Program-made: the position numbers and the translations under genes | Shown: piece by piece, positions 20,639-31,031 of the stretch | How positions within the stretch are numbered: position 1 is the stretch's first letter | How the letters are laid out: each line of letters begins with the position of its first letter | NCBI GenBank assembly: GCA_037176905.1 | Contig: JBBBWG010029277.1 | Location: 1 to 31,580, forward strand | DNA length: 31,580 nt | DNA from: Azolla pinnata | Lineage: Eukaryota; Streptophyta; Polypodiopsida; Salviniales; Salviniaceae | Direction of reading: 5' to 3' | Notes under the pieces: generated by a model | The model's database searches: none | Seen by the model: the letters and a program-made list of their open reading frames with translations, nothing else | Told to the model about the DNA's origin: nothing

Positions 20639-20778
20639 CAAACTCCTTCTGCTTGTGCTTCTGCTTCTGCTTCTGCTTCTTGCTTCTTGCTTCTGCTTCT
20701 GCTAGTTCAGTAGCAGGCTTCGGCTTCGGCTTCGGCTTCTACTACGTAAGAAAGAAGAAGAAGAAGAAGAAGAGGGAG
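20639..20778. repeat. (CTTCTG)n / (GGCTTC)n / (AAG)n compound microsatellite
   Basis: CTTCTG hexamers at about 20646-20704 change to CGGCTT hexamers at about 20717-20738 and, after a short gap, to AAG triplets up to about 20774. The plus-strand frame reads repeated Cys-Phe or Gly-Phe dipeptides; no gene is called. Confidence 0.88.
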
Positions 20779-22543
20779 AGGAAGGGCTTGTTAGTCTGTC
20801 GATCCCCCACTCCAAACACCCATTGCCTCTGCAGCATTGGATCGATCCATCGGTCGATTCGATTGTATGCGATGCATGCGTCTGTGGCATAAGATCAGGA
20901 TGATGCCATCCATCCATCTGCAAATGCACATAAGCATGCACACATGCATACATACATGCATACAAACTCGGCCCAACCGCGTCGATCAGGTCCCATTCCC
21001 TTGGGCCGACAGGCAATGCTTTTGACTGATGCGTCGATCTCCCCCGTTGGATTTCATCGGCCTCCACGTGATCGGCCAAAACCGCGTGTGGACGCCCGCC
21101 ACCGGATCGAAATCGTCGAGATCGGGTGGGCAGCAGGGAGGGGCCCCTGCGGCTTTTATTCGTGCTTTTGCCCGGCCGAAATTGTTATGGGCATATATAT
21201 ATATATATAACCTCTGAGAACCAACTGAACGGTTTAAAAGATCACGATAAGTGTGAAACCGGTTATTCTCGGGGACTAGGACAAAACGTATATGGTCTCC
21301 ACGAACAGGTGTGAACGCACACCTAGTGGTCATGGAGCCTGGGAAAAATTTGACCTGCCTTTCCTGGTGAGGCTAGGCTCTCTGTGATCGGATCTATACC
21401 TGTCAACTTTCGGGGTACAAACTAAGACAATATATTTTGTGATGTAGGATACAGATTCAAGCACCTTTAATCCGTTCTCTTCTCTCTGATCTTCTCTCTA
21501 ATATTGCTCATCGTTAATAGATCTGTGATAGAAATTGGCCATGAAGTCTGTCTGGTCAGGTCGATCTATTAGGAAACCCCTTCTTTATGTAGGAGTCAAT
21601 CCACACTCGCGAAACCCTGAAAACCCTTAAACCCGCTTCTTCTTGACAGAACATCGATTAATGGATCCAATCATCGATCAGCGACTTTTAATTCGACCCT
21701 AAACCTCGCCCACACACGCCCACATGCTCCTTGCATTGGTTTCCAGGCATTCATTCGTGTCGACTCGAATTTTTTCTTCTTGTTCTTCTTTTTGTTCTTC
21801 TTTTCTGAAAAATCGATCATATGTAGCACGGTTCCATGGCGATGTTTCCTTCGTCATTGCATCGATGTTGTATCAATTCGATTGTTGGACTGCTAGTTAA
21901 ACCGATCATGATCTGATTAGTGTAGGGCTTTAACGAGTGGATTAGCTTTAATCATAGGCGTCAAAACAGATTCTATCAATCGACACATATTCATGACGAG
22001 GCTGATTGATAGATCTTGTGCCATAATCCTTGAATTCTTGCATACTTTCTAGTGGGCCAACAAACCTATAAAAGTGCCCCCAACATATGGACCAAGGATA
22101 AGGACATATATCTTCACAATCACATGTGATCATCGATGGATCGGGCTGAAGAAATCGGGCACAATCTAACGGCTGTCGGCGCCTCCACGCGATGCAACTT
22201 ACCGACACAAACTCGGAGCCTCTTAATGGATCGATTGCTTCACGCTTCCTCGATCCAGCCGATCGGCTTGATCGGCTCGTAACTTTGCATATAATTCGAT
22301 GCCTTCTTCTTCCCTCAGTCTTTACACGATGATGAAATTTGCGTCGCCAATGATGACATGTCTTTCTCAACGGATGATCAGGAATCTCGATCGTGCACCA
22401 CACATGCAGCATCCGTTTCTTGCGACGTGCGCAAACTCCCTTCCTCACAGATTCCGCCGCTCGTTTCAACGCCAATGCGATCGATCGATTCGTCGTTCGG
22501 CCGATGAAACCGACTGAGAAAGCATGGTTCATCGCTCTCTAGA
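20779..22543. other. Intergenic region, no gene recognised
   Basis: About 1.76 kb of mixed composition. It contains a (TA)n run at about 21190-21208, degenerate telomere-like words at about 21612-21634 and scattered ATCGATCG words. A 194-codon minus-strand frame (22532-21948) is the longest non-repeat open frame here, but it has no recognisable domain, lacks obvious splice partners and has a basic, low-hydrophobic composition. I treat it as unproven. Confidence 0.45.
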
Positions 22544-22573
22544 GCCCTTAAACCCTAAAATCCTAACCCTAAC
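22544..22573. repeat. Short interstitial telomere-like block
   Basis: CCCTTAAACCCTAAAATCCT followed by AACCCTAAC, about four degenerate heptamers in C-rich orientation. Confidence 0.75.
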
Positions 22574-25070
22574 TATCTATTTAGTGTGTGCATTCTGCAC
22601 ACAATGCACGATTTAATGGTGCCCATCACAGACTCCATGTAATATTGGGGTTTACATGCGCCTAAACTATCAATAGTAGCCTTCTTTCTGCTGCATTGGC
22701 TCATCCATAGATGATGGATCTCTGGTTGTGGACAATAATGGGCTTGATTCATGGGATATGTGTCATTTCACTTCTTTTTTCAGCTTTGGTTTTGATTGCA
22801 GATGTGGCTAAATCTCGCTACAGCTTGACGTGATTGCAACTTTATCTTTACAAATTTGTATCACTGATATACATAGAAAGCTACGATAATTTGGCTTACA
22901 TTTTACCCTCTAGCTCTCCATTCTCATCTCTCGCATCTTTCGATACTCGCTTTTCCTTTCTTTGCATCCTGTTGGAGATGTTATAGCCAACCATTAGATT
23001 TTGTTTTCCTTGTGATTCATGACGATCAAGCTTTTTTTTTTGTAAAAAAGATGGTGAAAAATACAAGAATTTGCAGTTGAACTTCATCCAAAACCAGCAA
23101 ATATGACCCTTGCTCAGTACACTTATGAAGAGAAAACGATATCACCATTTACCATCCCTTTAGGAATTCTAAGACGTGCGTGTCTCTGTTACATATAGAC
23201 CACCTTATCAGAAAACTCATAATACAGATTGGCCTCACCATTGCAACAGATTTACCAACATACCATTAGATATTTAGACCATCTTATCAAAACTCACATA
23301 GACGGTGGGCATGAAATTGATAGCACGCTTTGGTGCCAACCGCTTGATCAATGAAGAAAGCTTTTCCTGCAGAAACCTTGCACCAGTTCTGCCTCATTCT
23401 CAGCAAAATGTTATTGAATCATATTTGATGTGAGATAGTCGCGGACATCACAAACATTGACAGACAGAAAGTTACGATGGATCGTCTACACCTATGAATG
23501 AAAGAAGTAGAGAAAGCAAGTGATGCGCAAGGAATGACTAGAAGAGAAACAAAATCAAGATTAACGGTGTAACAGCACTTACAAGATTCTAATTCTTAAT
23601 TAGAAGATCTCTTGGGATCCAGTTGTAGAGTGTTTGTAATTATGAACACAATACTGTGGATGATATGAGGGCAACTACTGTCATTGATGCAATGTCTTCT
23701 AACCTAAGCACACCAGAGTCTTCTAGTGGCCTTAGCATTATTTTAGAGGAAATTTCCTTTCAAAGTGATCATGATAGCAAAGGCAGTAAAGGCTTCAATC
23801 AAAGGCCAAGACTACAAGTTCAAGAAGGAGGTAATTGAAAGCAAGCACTTAAGATTCTACATTAAACTTGCACTGTTACACCAAAGTTGTCCTACTATTT
23901 CAGTTCACAAAGGCATTACAAAATCCAGAAGCTTACCCGTAGCAGTCCACCTCTTAATGAGTTCAGCGTTGACATCGCTGCACAAATAGCCAATATGTTA
24001 GAGAGCCTAGAAAGTACTCAATTGATTGAGCACTTGACCGAGCTCCACATAAACCTGGCAAATGACGGGAACTTTACAAAGGGCACACTTTCTGGTATTA
24101 ACGAGGGCATCTCAATGTAAGGGAAAGTGTCAAATATCCCAACAAGTCCAAGGGACAACCTGAAGCTTGACACTCCCAAACCCATCAAGGACATTATCCA
24201 TGGAAGAGCTTGAAAATCACGAAAAGAATTCACACTTGATCTAAATCTTTATAAAGATCAAGCAAGAGAGTATAACAAAAACCAAAATATGATCAGCCCT
24301 TTAACACGAGATTCTAACTTGCACTGTCTAGTTCCAGAAAAACTTCCTTGAAGAGAAACAATATGTAGATGTGAAAAAGTGATGCCTACACAAAAGATCA
24401 TCCTCGAGCAGAATAAGAGAAGGAGAAAAACATGCATGCATATTAGTTGTTCAACACCGCTCGTCCTGTAACCATTATGCTTCTCCGCTATCCACAAACC
24501 TGTACACTGTGAAATGAAAATAATAACAACAACAATAATAATCCACTATAGGAACAACACAGGAAAAAACTGTCATCAAGACACTGGGAAAAAAAATCTA
24601 CAGATAAAGCTTCCCGAAATAGAAAAGACAATGGGGCAACCTATAAACGTAGATAAAACTTAAGCTTTCCAGATGATAGATGGGTCAGAGTACTCTTCAG
24701 ACGTCTTCCAGATAAGAGCTTAACCTTAGACAATGGAAAGAAACTCATCTTTTCTATGCTTATTAGAGTGAACATATCAATCAGACTTCACTGTGGAGAG
24801 CTTACAAGTACAAACGTTACTCTCTATCCCTAACCTGTACATGCACATGTGTATTAAACATAAATGCAAGTAATATCAAACTTCAGAAGAGATACTATGA
24901 TCAATTGGGACAAAGAAACCTTTCCCATTCAACAAATGAAAGAATATATTCAGAAAACATCTAAATCCTCAAGCAGGTTAAACGATGTTAGATAACATAT
25001 ATTTTTTACTTTTCATTGAAGTAAAATGCATATATTTTACTTCCAACAATCAGCACAATGATGAGATTAG
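22574..25070. other. AT-rich intergenic region downstream of EAPP
   Basis: About 2.5 kb with no gene I can name. The last few hundred bases (24.6-25.07 kb) are probably the EAPP 3' untranslated region. Weak coding-like stretches are seen: minus 23380-23280 reads QEKLSSLIKRLAPKRAINFM and continues PTVYVSFDKMV before a stop, and plus 23656-24120 carries overlapping frames without a family match. They may be decayed gene fragments or chance. No repeats of note. Confidence 0.4.
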
Positions 25071-27450
25071 CTAAGTGAAGCTCGGTAGAACATTATAAAA
25101 GTGATATACTTCATCAGTATCAATAACTGCAACTTCTGTATCACATACTGAACAAGACACTGGCTGGAGATCCTCAGAATTCCCTATGGGTTGACGAGAA
25201 CCTGCTACTGCTGAATTCCCCCGTTTTCTACTAGGAGATTTCGGCATTCTTTGTCCAACTTCCAAAATCTTGCAATTCAGGACGAACATCGCCCTGTATT
25301 GAGTCACTATGCTCTCGTGCCTAAAGCCACATAAAATATTTTGAAGCCAATAAATCGTCATAAGTACTCTCGTAAAAAAAAGCAAGCACCTTTTACACAA
25401 AAACAGAAAATCATACGCAAATGTCCAATAGAAGTATAAGCGATGGTAGATTCCAACATACTACCATATAGATAAGCACACTGAAGATGACTCCTACACC
25501 AGTACAACCCATTTCTCCATCACATAATTACGTATAGGAAAGGCAAGAAGAAAAAAACCTAAATCCCAAAAATCTAAATGAGGCACAAACACATGGATTC
25601 TCAAGAGATCTCCTAAACATGTTATTCCAAGGGAGAGTCCTTTATTACCATGTGGTGTCATTTGTCCCAGCTATTTTACTTGCTGCATCAGAACTCACGA
25701 AATCTAGCAGGATAACATAGCATGGAATGTCAAATGGGTCCCATATATCGCACAGCTGACCAAGTTCAATTTCAGATTATAACTTGGCCTTGATTTAGTC
25801 ATCTCTCGATGGTTATTAGCAGTGAAACTTGTGTTGACTTACTTGGAAAAAACTGGCATTTTCAAATTTCTCAGACCCCGTTATCTCATTATTTATCTCA
25901 CAGTACGAGATGGCTAAGCTTGCACATACACACAATGCAGATTCGAAAAAGGTCTCACGTAATGAATTCGTGGTTTGGAAAGATAATAAAAGAGCGCACA
26001 CATTGATGATCCCTGCCTTAACAGTAAATGGCTAGAAAGAGCAGTAGAGAAATGAATGCATTTAGTTTATCCAGGAGTTTAATGGTTAGGAAACCCGAAA
26101 GAACTCCTATGAAGAAGCTACAGTCGATGATATAGCAATTTCAAACACATGTGAGGTTACCTACCTATACACAAACTTTACCTTTCACAATCCATTCAAA
26201 ATACAAAGCTTTACCTCCGATGAACACAAGATTTACCCTTAGACATTTCGTCCAAATGCAAGTTCTACCTTTGACAATCTATGTGAATACAAATTTGATC
26301 AGTGATAGATTATTTGGACGCAAGTTTTAAGCTTTTGCAATCTAACCACAGACATGTTTTTAGCTGTCACAATTGATTCGTACACAATGTTAACCATCAG
26401 ACAATCTATTCATATGCAAACATAGTGTGGTGAAGGTTTGCCTTCAGCAATCTATTCTTTACACTAGCTTTATCTTTGACAATATATTTATACACAAGGA
26501 TCAGCTTTAGAATCTATTCATAAACAAATTTTACCTCTGACAATCAAGACATAATGTGGTGAAGCACGCGGGGCAACTGAGCAAAGCATCAGATTTTCTC
26601 ATCCCTTTCCTCTTACGCTCGACCCAAGCGTGGTCTCTCTCATCCATGTCCGGATCATAGAACTCTGGCAGGGCCTGATCCAGCTCGTCATCACTTGATC
26701 CTATCAAAAACATCAGTATCTAAACCGGATACTAGGAAAACGGAGATAATGATCACGAAAAAGAAGGTTTTGTAATTTCGAGATTGGAGATGTAATGATA
26801 GGACAGGTGTTCGGGCTTTCAACGAGAAAGGTGGGAAATTATTCAGATTTCAAGTTCGCTTCTTTAAATCTTAGGGTTTGGAGGTTTATGAAAAATGGCA
26901 AGAAAGTAAATGTTGAGTGTATGGATCGTGCAAACAAGAAGCTGAAAAAAAAACAACAGAAACAATAATAAAAAAATCGTGGTCAAAGCATAAGATTTTC
27001 TGGTTTAGGATTTCAGGATTTAAGACCGAGGCAAACTGGGCAATTCGATCGAAGCATCAAGAGATTTAATTAAGCAAAGAGAAACAAAACGCAAGAACGA
27101 AACGCAGCAGCGTCGTTTTGTATCGTGCAAGGAGAAAGAACCGAAACAAAGGGAGGACACGGAAGCTGTTGAAATGGAAAAGAAGACTGAAAAGTAATGA
27201 AGCAGCGGAGAAGAAGGTGTAAATCGAGAGAACGGAAAGGATTTCTCGTCGTAAGCGGCCTACCAAACCTTACCTTTCTCATTTCTTTCTTTCATAAATT
27301 CTGCTTAATTCTTTGCAGTGAAGAAGAAGAAGAAGAAGAAGAAGAAGAAGAAGAACAACAACAACAACAAGACGGGGAAAAAAAGCATAGAGAGAGAGGA
27401 GGAGTACCTGGTTCTTGTTCCATGGATCCTGGTTTTGCAGGTTCCGCCAT
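25071..27450 (-). CDS. E2F-associated phosphoprotein (EAPP)-like protein, complete, 3 exons
   Basis: Homologue of EAPP, a small nuclear protein described in animals as binding E2F factors; the plant role is not established. Exons (minus): 27450-27408, 26700-26535, 25320-25071, all GT-AG, joining in phases 1 and 2 to 152 aa. Family features are SSDDELDQ at 16-23, PEFYDPDMDERDHAWVERKR at 26-45, the zinc-type block LSCPACFTTLCLDCQRHE (Cys57/60 and Cys65/68), QYRAMFVLNCKI, a basic segment SPSRKRG, and a second Cys pair SCSVCDTEV (Cys126/129) followed by DEVYHFYNVLPS. The start is the first ATG (MAEPAKPGSMEQEP); a second in-frame Met lies at residue 10. Intron 2 (1214 bp) opens with an array of copies of its own exon junction. 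The Cys pairs suggest zinc binding, which is an inference. Confidence 0.92.
26163..26546 (-). repeat. ~31-bp tandem array seeded by the EAPP exon 2-intron 2 junction, about 12 units
   Basis: On the EAPP sense strand the junction reads GATTGTCAGAG/GTAAAATTT followed by GTTTATGAATA. Degenerate copies of this ~31-bp string follow head to tail through the first ~370 bp of intron 2. Units (plus coordinates) are about 26514-26545 (junction), 26483, 26451, 26405, 26374, 26342, 26311, 26279, 26248, 26220, 26193 and 26165. Several keep a donor-like core: CAAAG/GTAGAAC, CGGAG/GTAAAGC and GAAAG/GTAAAGT. The 46-bp unit at 26405-26450 also holds CTTCACCACACTATG, matching exon 2 coding sequence CTTCACCACATTATG. 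Confidence 0.85.
27319..27371. repeat. (GAA)n(CAA)n microsatellite in EAPP intron 1
   Basis: About eleven GAA units followed by six CAA units on the plus strand, i.e. TTG/TTC runs in the EAPP sense direction, within intron 1 near the 5' splice site. Several pure-run units suggest recent length variation. Confidence 0.92.
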
Positions 27451-27594
27451 AGCTGGAGGAGATGCAGAAATTGGCTACTCATGAAGAAGGTGTGATTAGT
27501 GAGCGATTCTATTTGGAAGAGGTGATTAGCGTGCTAAAATGGAAGAGAGGATTAATTAATGAAGTAAAGGGAAGAGATTAAGGGTTGTGGATGG
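27451..27594 (-). promoter_or_regulatory. EAPP proximal upstream region
   Basis: Upstream of the EAPP ATG. GATTAGCG/GATTAGTG words recur, and these resemble the start of the tandem duplication beyond. No TATA box or named motif is convincing. Confidence 0.35.
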
Positions 27595-27820
27595 AACCGA
27601 GGCGATGATTAACGGCGCGATGGAAGGCGATAATTAGTGTGAGATTTAGCATTAGAGAGTGCGATTAAGGACCTCTAAACAGTGCCACAAGACCCATAAC
27701 ATCGAAACCTCGGAGATGATTAACGACGCGATGGAAGGGGATAATTAGTGTGTGATTTAGCAGTAGAGAGTGCGATTAAGGACCTCTAAACAGCGCCCCC
27801 GAGACCCGTAGCATCGAAAC
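27595..27820. repeat. Tandem duplication upstream of EAPP, ~112-bp unit, two copies
   Basis: Copy 1 (27595-27708) and copy 2 (27709-27820) share GATGATTAACG(G/A)CGCGATGG, GATAATTAGTGTG and GAGAGTGCGATTAAGGACCT, both ending CATCGAAAC. Divergence is low (roughly a tenth of positions by eye), so the duplication is fairly recent. It lies 150-370 bp upstream of the EAPP start codon. Confidence 0.9.
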
Positions 27821-27948
27821 ATATGTTCGGAGCTGACATTCTGGTATCGTTTTGGCCAGAATGATGATAGAACGGTGCCAGAATGATGCCAGATTTCGAT
27901 GCTTTTTAACCACAAACGATGGCACTGTGGTCTGCGAAGAAGCTTGCA

Positions 27949-27979
27949 GTTTAGGGTTAGGGTTTTAGGAGTTTAGGGT
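27949..27979. repeat. Short interstitial telomere-like block (TTTAGGG orientation)
   Basis: GTTTAGGGTTAGGGTTTTAG followed by GAGTTTAGGGT. Read on the minus strand this is AAACCCTAA-type telobox sequence about 500 bp upstream of EAPP. Confidence 0.75.
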
Positions 27980-28004
27980 AAGATAACGCCCGACGTAATA
28001 TGTC

Positions 28005-28376
28005 AAAGAGGCGTCGATCTTTGCAGCTTCTGTCCAAGCGGTGAACCCGATCGATTGAAACTGCACGCGTAAGAAAACGGCGCGGTCTTCTAGCAGTTTG
28101 TGTTCGCGTTCGGGCACTCGTCCTTCGGACGATGGGTCATCGCTTCTCTCAGAAACGATCGAGGAAGAGAAATGGGCCCATGACAGAGTGAACCAGCGAT
28201 CCCTGCCGTCGTCATAATTTTGACCATTCTGACCATTCGATGGTTTGCACGCATGATGAACTGGAGGCGGAAAATGTGGCAGCGAATGGGGCGCTGGCTC
28301 GATTAATTAAGTGGTTATGAGCTAAAGGAGGTGGGCTCTGAAACCCATTGCAAGTCTTTCAGGCATTGCGAGTCTT
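28005..28376. other. Unassigned intergenic sequence
   Basis: About 370 bp of moderate GC without a recognised gene or repeat. Words such as CGATCGA are common, as throughout the window. Confidence 0.35.
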
Positions 28377-28475
28377 TCATCATCAGCCGCAGCAGCATCA
28401 GCATCAGCAACATTAGCACCAGCGCCATCGGCATCGGCATCAGCATCGGTCGTCAATATCAGCATCAGCATCATT
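28377..28475. repeat. (CATCAG)/(CATCGG) hexanucleotide array
   Basis: About fifteen hexamers of GCATCA, GCATCG and CAGCAT type on the plus strand. A minus-strand frame reads DADADAD; this is a repeat artefact. Confidence 0.85.
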
Positions 28476-28616
28476 GTCGAAGATGTGACCTGCATACAGA
28501 TAAATTGATGCATGTGCCCCATGCGCAATCCCACCGCTGCATGCATCAGTGTTGGGTTTCGGTTAAAAAACGAGCGACGCAATTGAAGTCAAATCTTTGA
28601 CTTTCCGAACCGATGC

Positions 28617-28639
28617 CCTCTCTCTCTCTCTCTCTCTCT
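28617..28639. repeat. (TC)n microsatellite
   Basis: Eleven uninterrupted TC dinucleotides. Confidence 0.95.
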
Positions 28640-28740
28640 TTGGAGCCTCACTAATCACGCGGGCTCAGGTTCACTTGCCTTTTGCTCGACCCCTCTCCAA
28701 CGATTTCCTACTGCGCGATCAGTCTCTGCCAGTTTGTACC

Positions 28741-28889
28741 AATCGAACCAACGATGGGATTGATTCGATCGTTGGGCCCCTGCTTGGGAAGGTTTAGGCA
28801 GGGTTCCAACAAAGGTTGTATTTGATCGAGCCAAATGATGGATTGATTCGATCGTTGATGGCCCTTGCTTCATAAGGTTACGATCCAAC
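28741..28889. repeat. Direct duplication, ~68-bp unit, two copies
   Basis: Copy 1 (28741-28810) and copy 2 (28824-28889) share ATCGA(A/G)CCAA(C/A)GATGG followed by GATTGATTCGATCGTTG and end in TTCCAAC or ATCCAAC. Both hold an ATTCGATCG core. No coding sense. Confidence 0.8.
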
Positions 28890-29716
28890 TAACTCTGCAC
28901 GAGTGACGTGGGGGGGAAACAGAGGGTCACTACGGAGTTAGAGCCTTGCACGGTATCTAGCGATGACAGAGCGGTTCAAAAGTGACAGAAGCAGGATTTG
29001 AGCTTGGGTTCAAGGTGCATTTGCATCTGATCAAGAAAAGGCATCGATTGTGTACCAGAAAAGAGAAGCATTCTTAACCTCAGCTTCTGTATATATACCG
29101 AATCGATGCCAGCAAAGTCATGAGAAGCGAGATAGACAGACGGATCGATTTTACGTTATCGTTTTCCCCAGATGGTCAGTGAGGGAGAGGGCTTGCAGGG
29201 ACAGAGAGGCAATCGATCAGAGACGGTGCATCATCACAATCATAGCAGGCGATTGTTGATAATCAGACGAGGCGAGCGAGGAACGTGGATGGATTAATGC
29301 CCTTCTCAGGTTGACGCGGCCCCATGAGAAAAGAACGTACGAGAATTAATGACGTTGTTATCCCAATCATCTGCAAATGGGATTATAACGCGAGAGGCAG
29401 GTAGACGCAGCAACAACATCAACAGAGAAGACAAATAAAATGCTAAGCAAACCACCGCCTAACTGAATGATATCGAGTATATAAAGACATTTCTGCGAGT
29501 AACCGATGCAAAGCCAGGTGTGAGAGAATCCGCTCTCAGCAGAGGTCCCCCTTCGGGGCCCTGTGTTTTTTTTTGTCCTCGAGTTTGCGCCTGATCTCGA
29601 AGCAATGTTTTGTTTAACGAAAAGCCCGTGGTAAAAAAACCAGCGGTCGAGGTCAAGCCATGAAGTGGGTATTCGCCGAGCAGAAGCACGAAGAAACTAC
29701 CATGTGTATATATACA
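28890..29716. other. Intergenic region, no gene recognised
   Basis: About 830 bp of unique sequence. At 29543-29563 a hairpin-like GTCCCCCTTCGGGGCCC is followed by a T-run and by sequence whose style (29590-29690) resembles plant mitochondrial spacer DNA. This is an impression only, without a named gene. Confidence 0.4.
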
Positions 29717-29750
29717 TAAACCCTAAACCCTAAACCCTAAACCCCTAAAA
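29717..29750. repeat. Short interstitial telomere block
   Basis: Three perfect AAACCCT heptamers followed by AAACCCCTAAAA. It is the purest telomeric run in the right half of the window. Confidence 0.85.
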
Positions 29751-30079
29751 CTTCTGTTTTTCGTCCCTTCGGTTCGTTCGTCTGCTTTTTGGCCTTCTTC
29801 ACCGGCCAATGCCAGAAGTGCGGACGATTGGGGAGAGGCCTGGATAAGCAGATGGATCGCGAGAACGGGAGGCCGATTTTTCCCCAGCTCCGCCAAATGG
29901 AGCGGGAGAAGCCAGAGCTAGCTAAAGAAGGAGGAGGAAGAGCCAGAACAACAGAATCCTGAATCAAAAGCTTTCTTGAGGAGTTCTCTCCAGAGAGAGA
30001 GAGAGAGAGAGTTACTTTGGATTGATAGAGGAGAACTAACCAACCCATTTCTTCTTCCTCCTCCTCCTCCTCCTCCTTC

Positions 30080-30735
30080 ATCACCACCACCACCATCCTC
30101 ATCACCACCACCACCACCACTACCATCATCATCATCCTCACCATCATCACCATCACCATCATCACCATCATCACTATGATCATCATCACCACCACCATCA
30201 TCTCATCATCACTATCAGTATCATCACCATCACCAATACCACCATCATCAATCATCACCATCACCACCATCACCATCACCGCCATCACCATCACCACCAT
30301 CACCACCATCACCACCATCACCACCATCATCACCATCATCACCGCCATCACCATCATCATCAGTGTCACCATCACCATCATCACCATCACCCACCACCAC
30401 CATCACCATCATCATCATCACCATCACCACCATCACCGCCATCACCAGCATCACCACCATCACCATCACCACCATCACCATCACCACCATCACCACCATC
30501 ACCACCATCACCACCATCACCACCATCACCATCACCACCATCACCGCCATCACCACCATCACCACCATCACCACCATCACCATCACCATCATCACCACCA
30601 TCACCACCATCACCATCACCGCCATCACCATCATCACCATCATCACCATCATCACCATCACCATCACCATCACCACCATGACCATCATGACCACCATCAT
30701 CACCATCATCACCATCATCACGATCATCACCATCC
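30080..30735. repeat. ~650-bp array of CACCATCAC-type 9-mers
   Basis: Almost uninterrupted CAC/CAT triplets, often as CACCATCAC or CACCACCAT. One plus-strand frame reads a long polyhistidine run; another minus-strand frame reads Asp-Gly and another Met-Val. All are consequences of the repeat, which lacks stops in most frames. It is the largest simple repeat in the window. A (GA)n run at 29994-30011 precedes it. Confidence 0.95.
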
Positions 30736-31031
30736 ATCTTCTTCATCCTCTCTTTCTTCTTCTTCAATCTCTTCTTCTTCTTCAATCTCTTCTTCTTCTT
30801 CAATCTCCTTCTTCTTCATCATCACCACCACCATCATCATCATCTCACTAACCTCTTCTCTTCTCTCTTCTCTTCTCTCTTCTCTTCTCTCTGTCTTCTT
30901 CTTCTTCTTCTTCCCCATTCCATTTTTCCTTTCTCTCTGCCCTTTTTCCTTCCATCGCCATCGCCATCGCCATAGCCACAGCCATAGCCATAGCCGTAGC
31001 CGTAGCCGTAGCCTCTCTCTCTCTCTCTCTA
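30736..31031. repeat. Layered pyrimidine-rich microsatellites
   Basis: Successive TTCTTC/TTCAATCTC units (30737-30815), TCTCT-TCTCTTC runs (30855-30892), TTC triplets (30893-30912), GCCATC hexamers changing to GCCATA and GCCGTA (30955-31012), and a CT run (31013-31030). They lie just upstream of the probable leader of a rightward gene. Confidence 0.88.

Noticed and set aside
21948-22532. A 194-codon minus-strand frame
   Set aside because: No recognisable domain or motif, no supporting upstream or splice context; open length is possible by chance in a moderately GC-rich segment. Kept only as a note.
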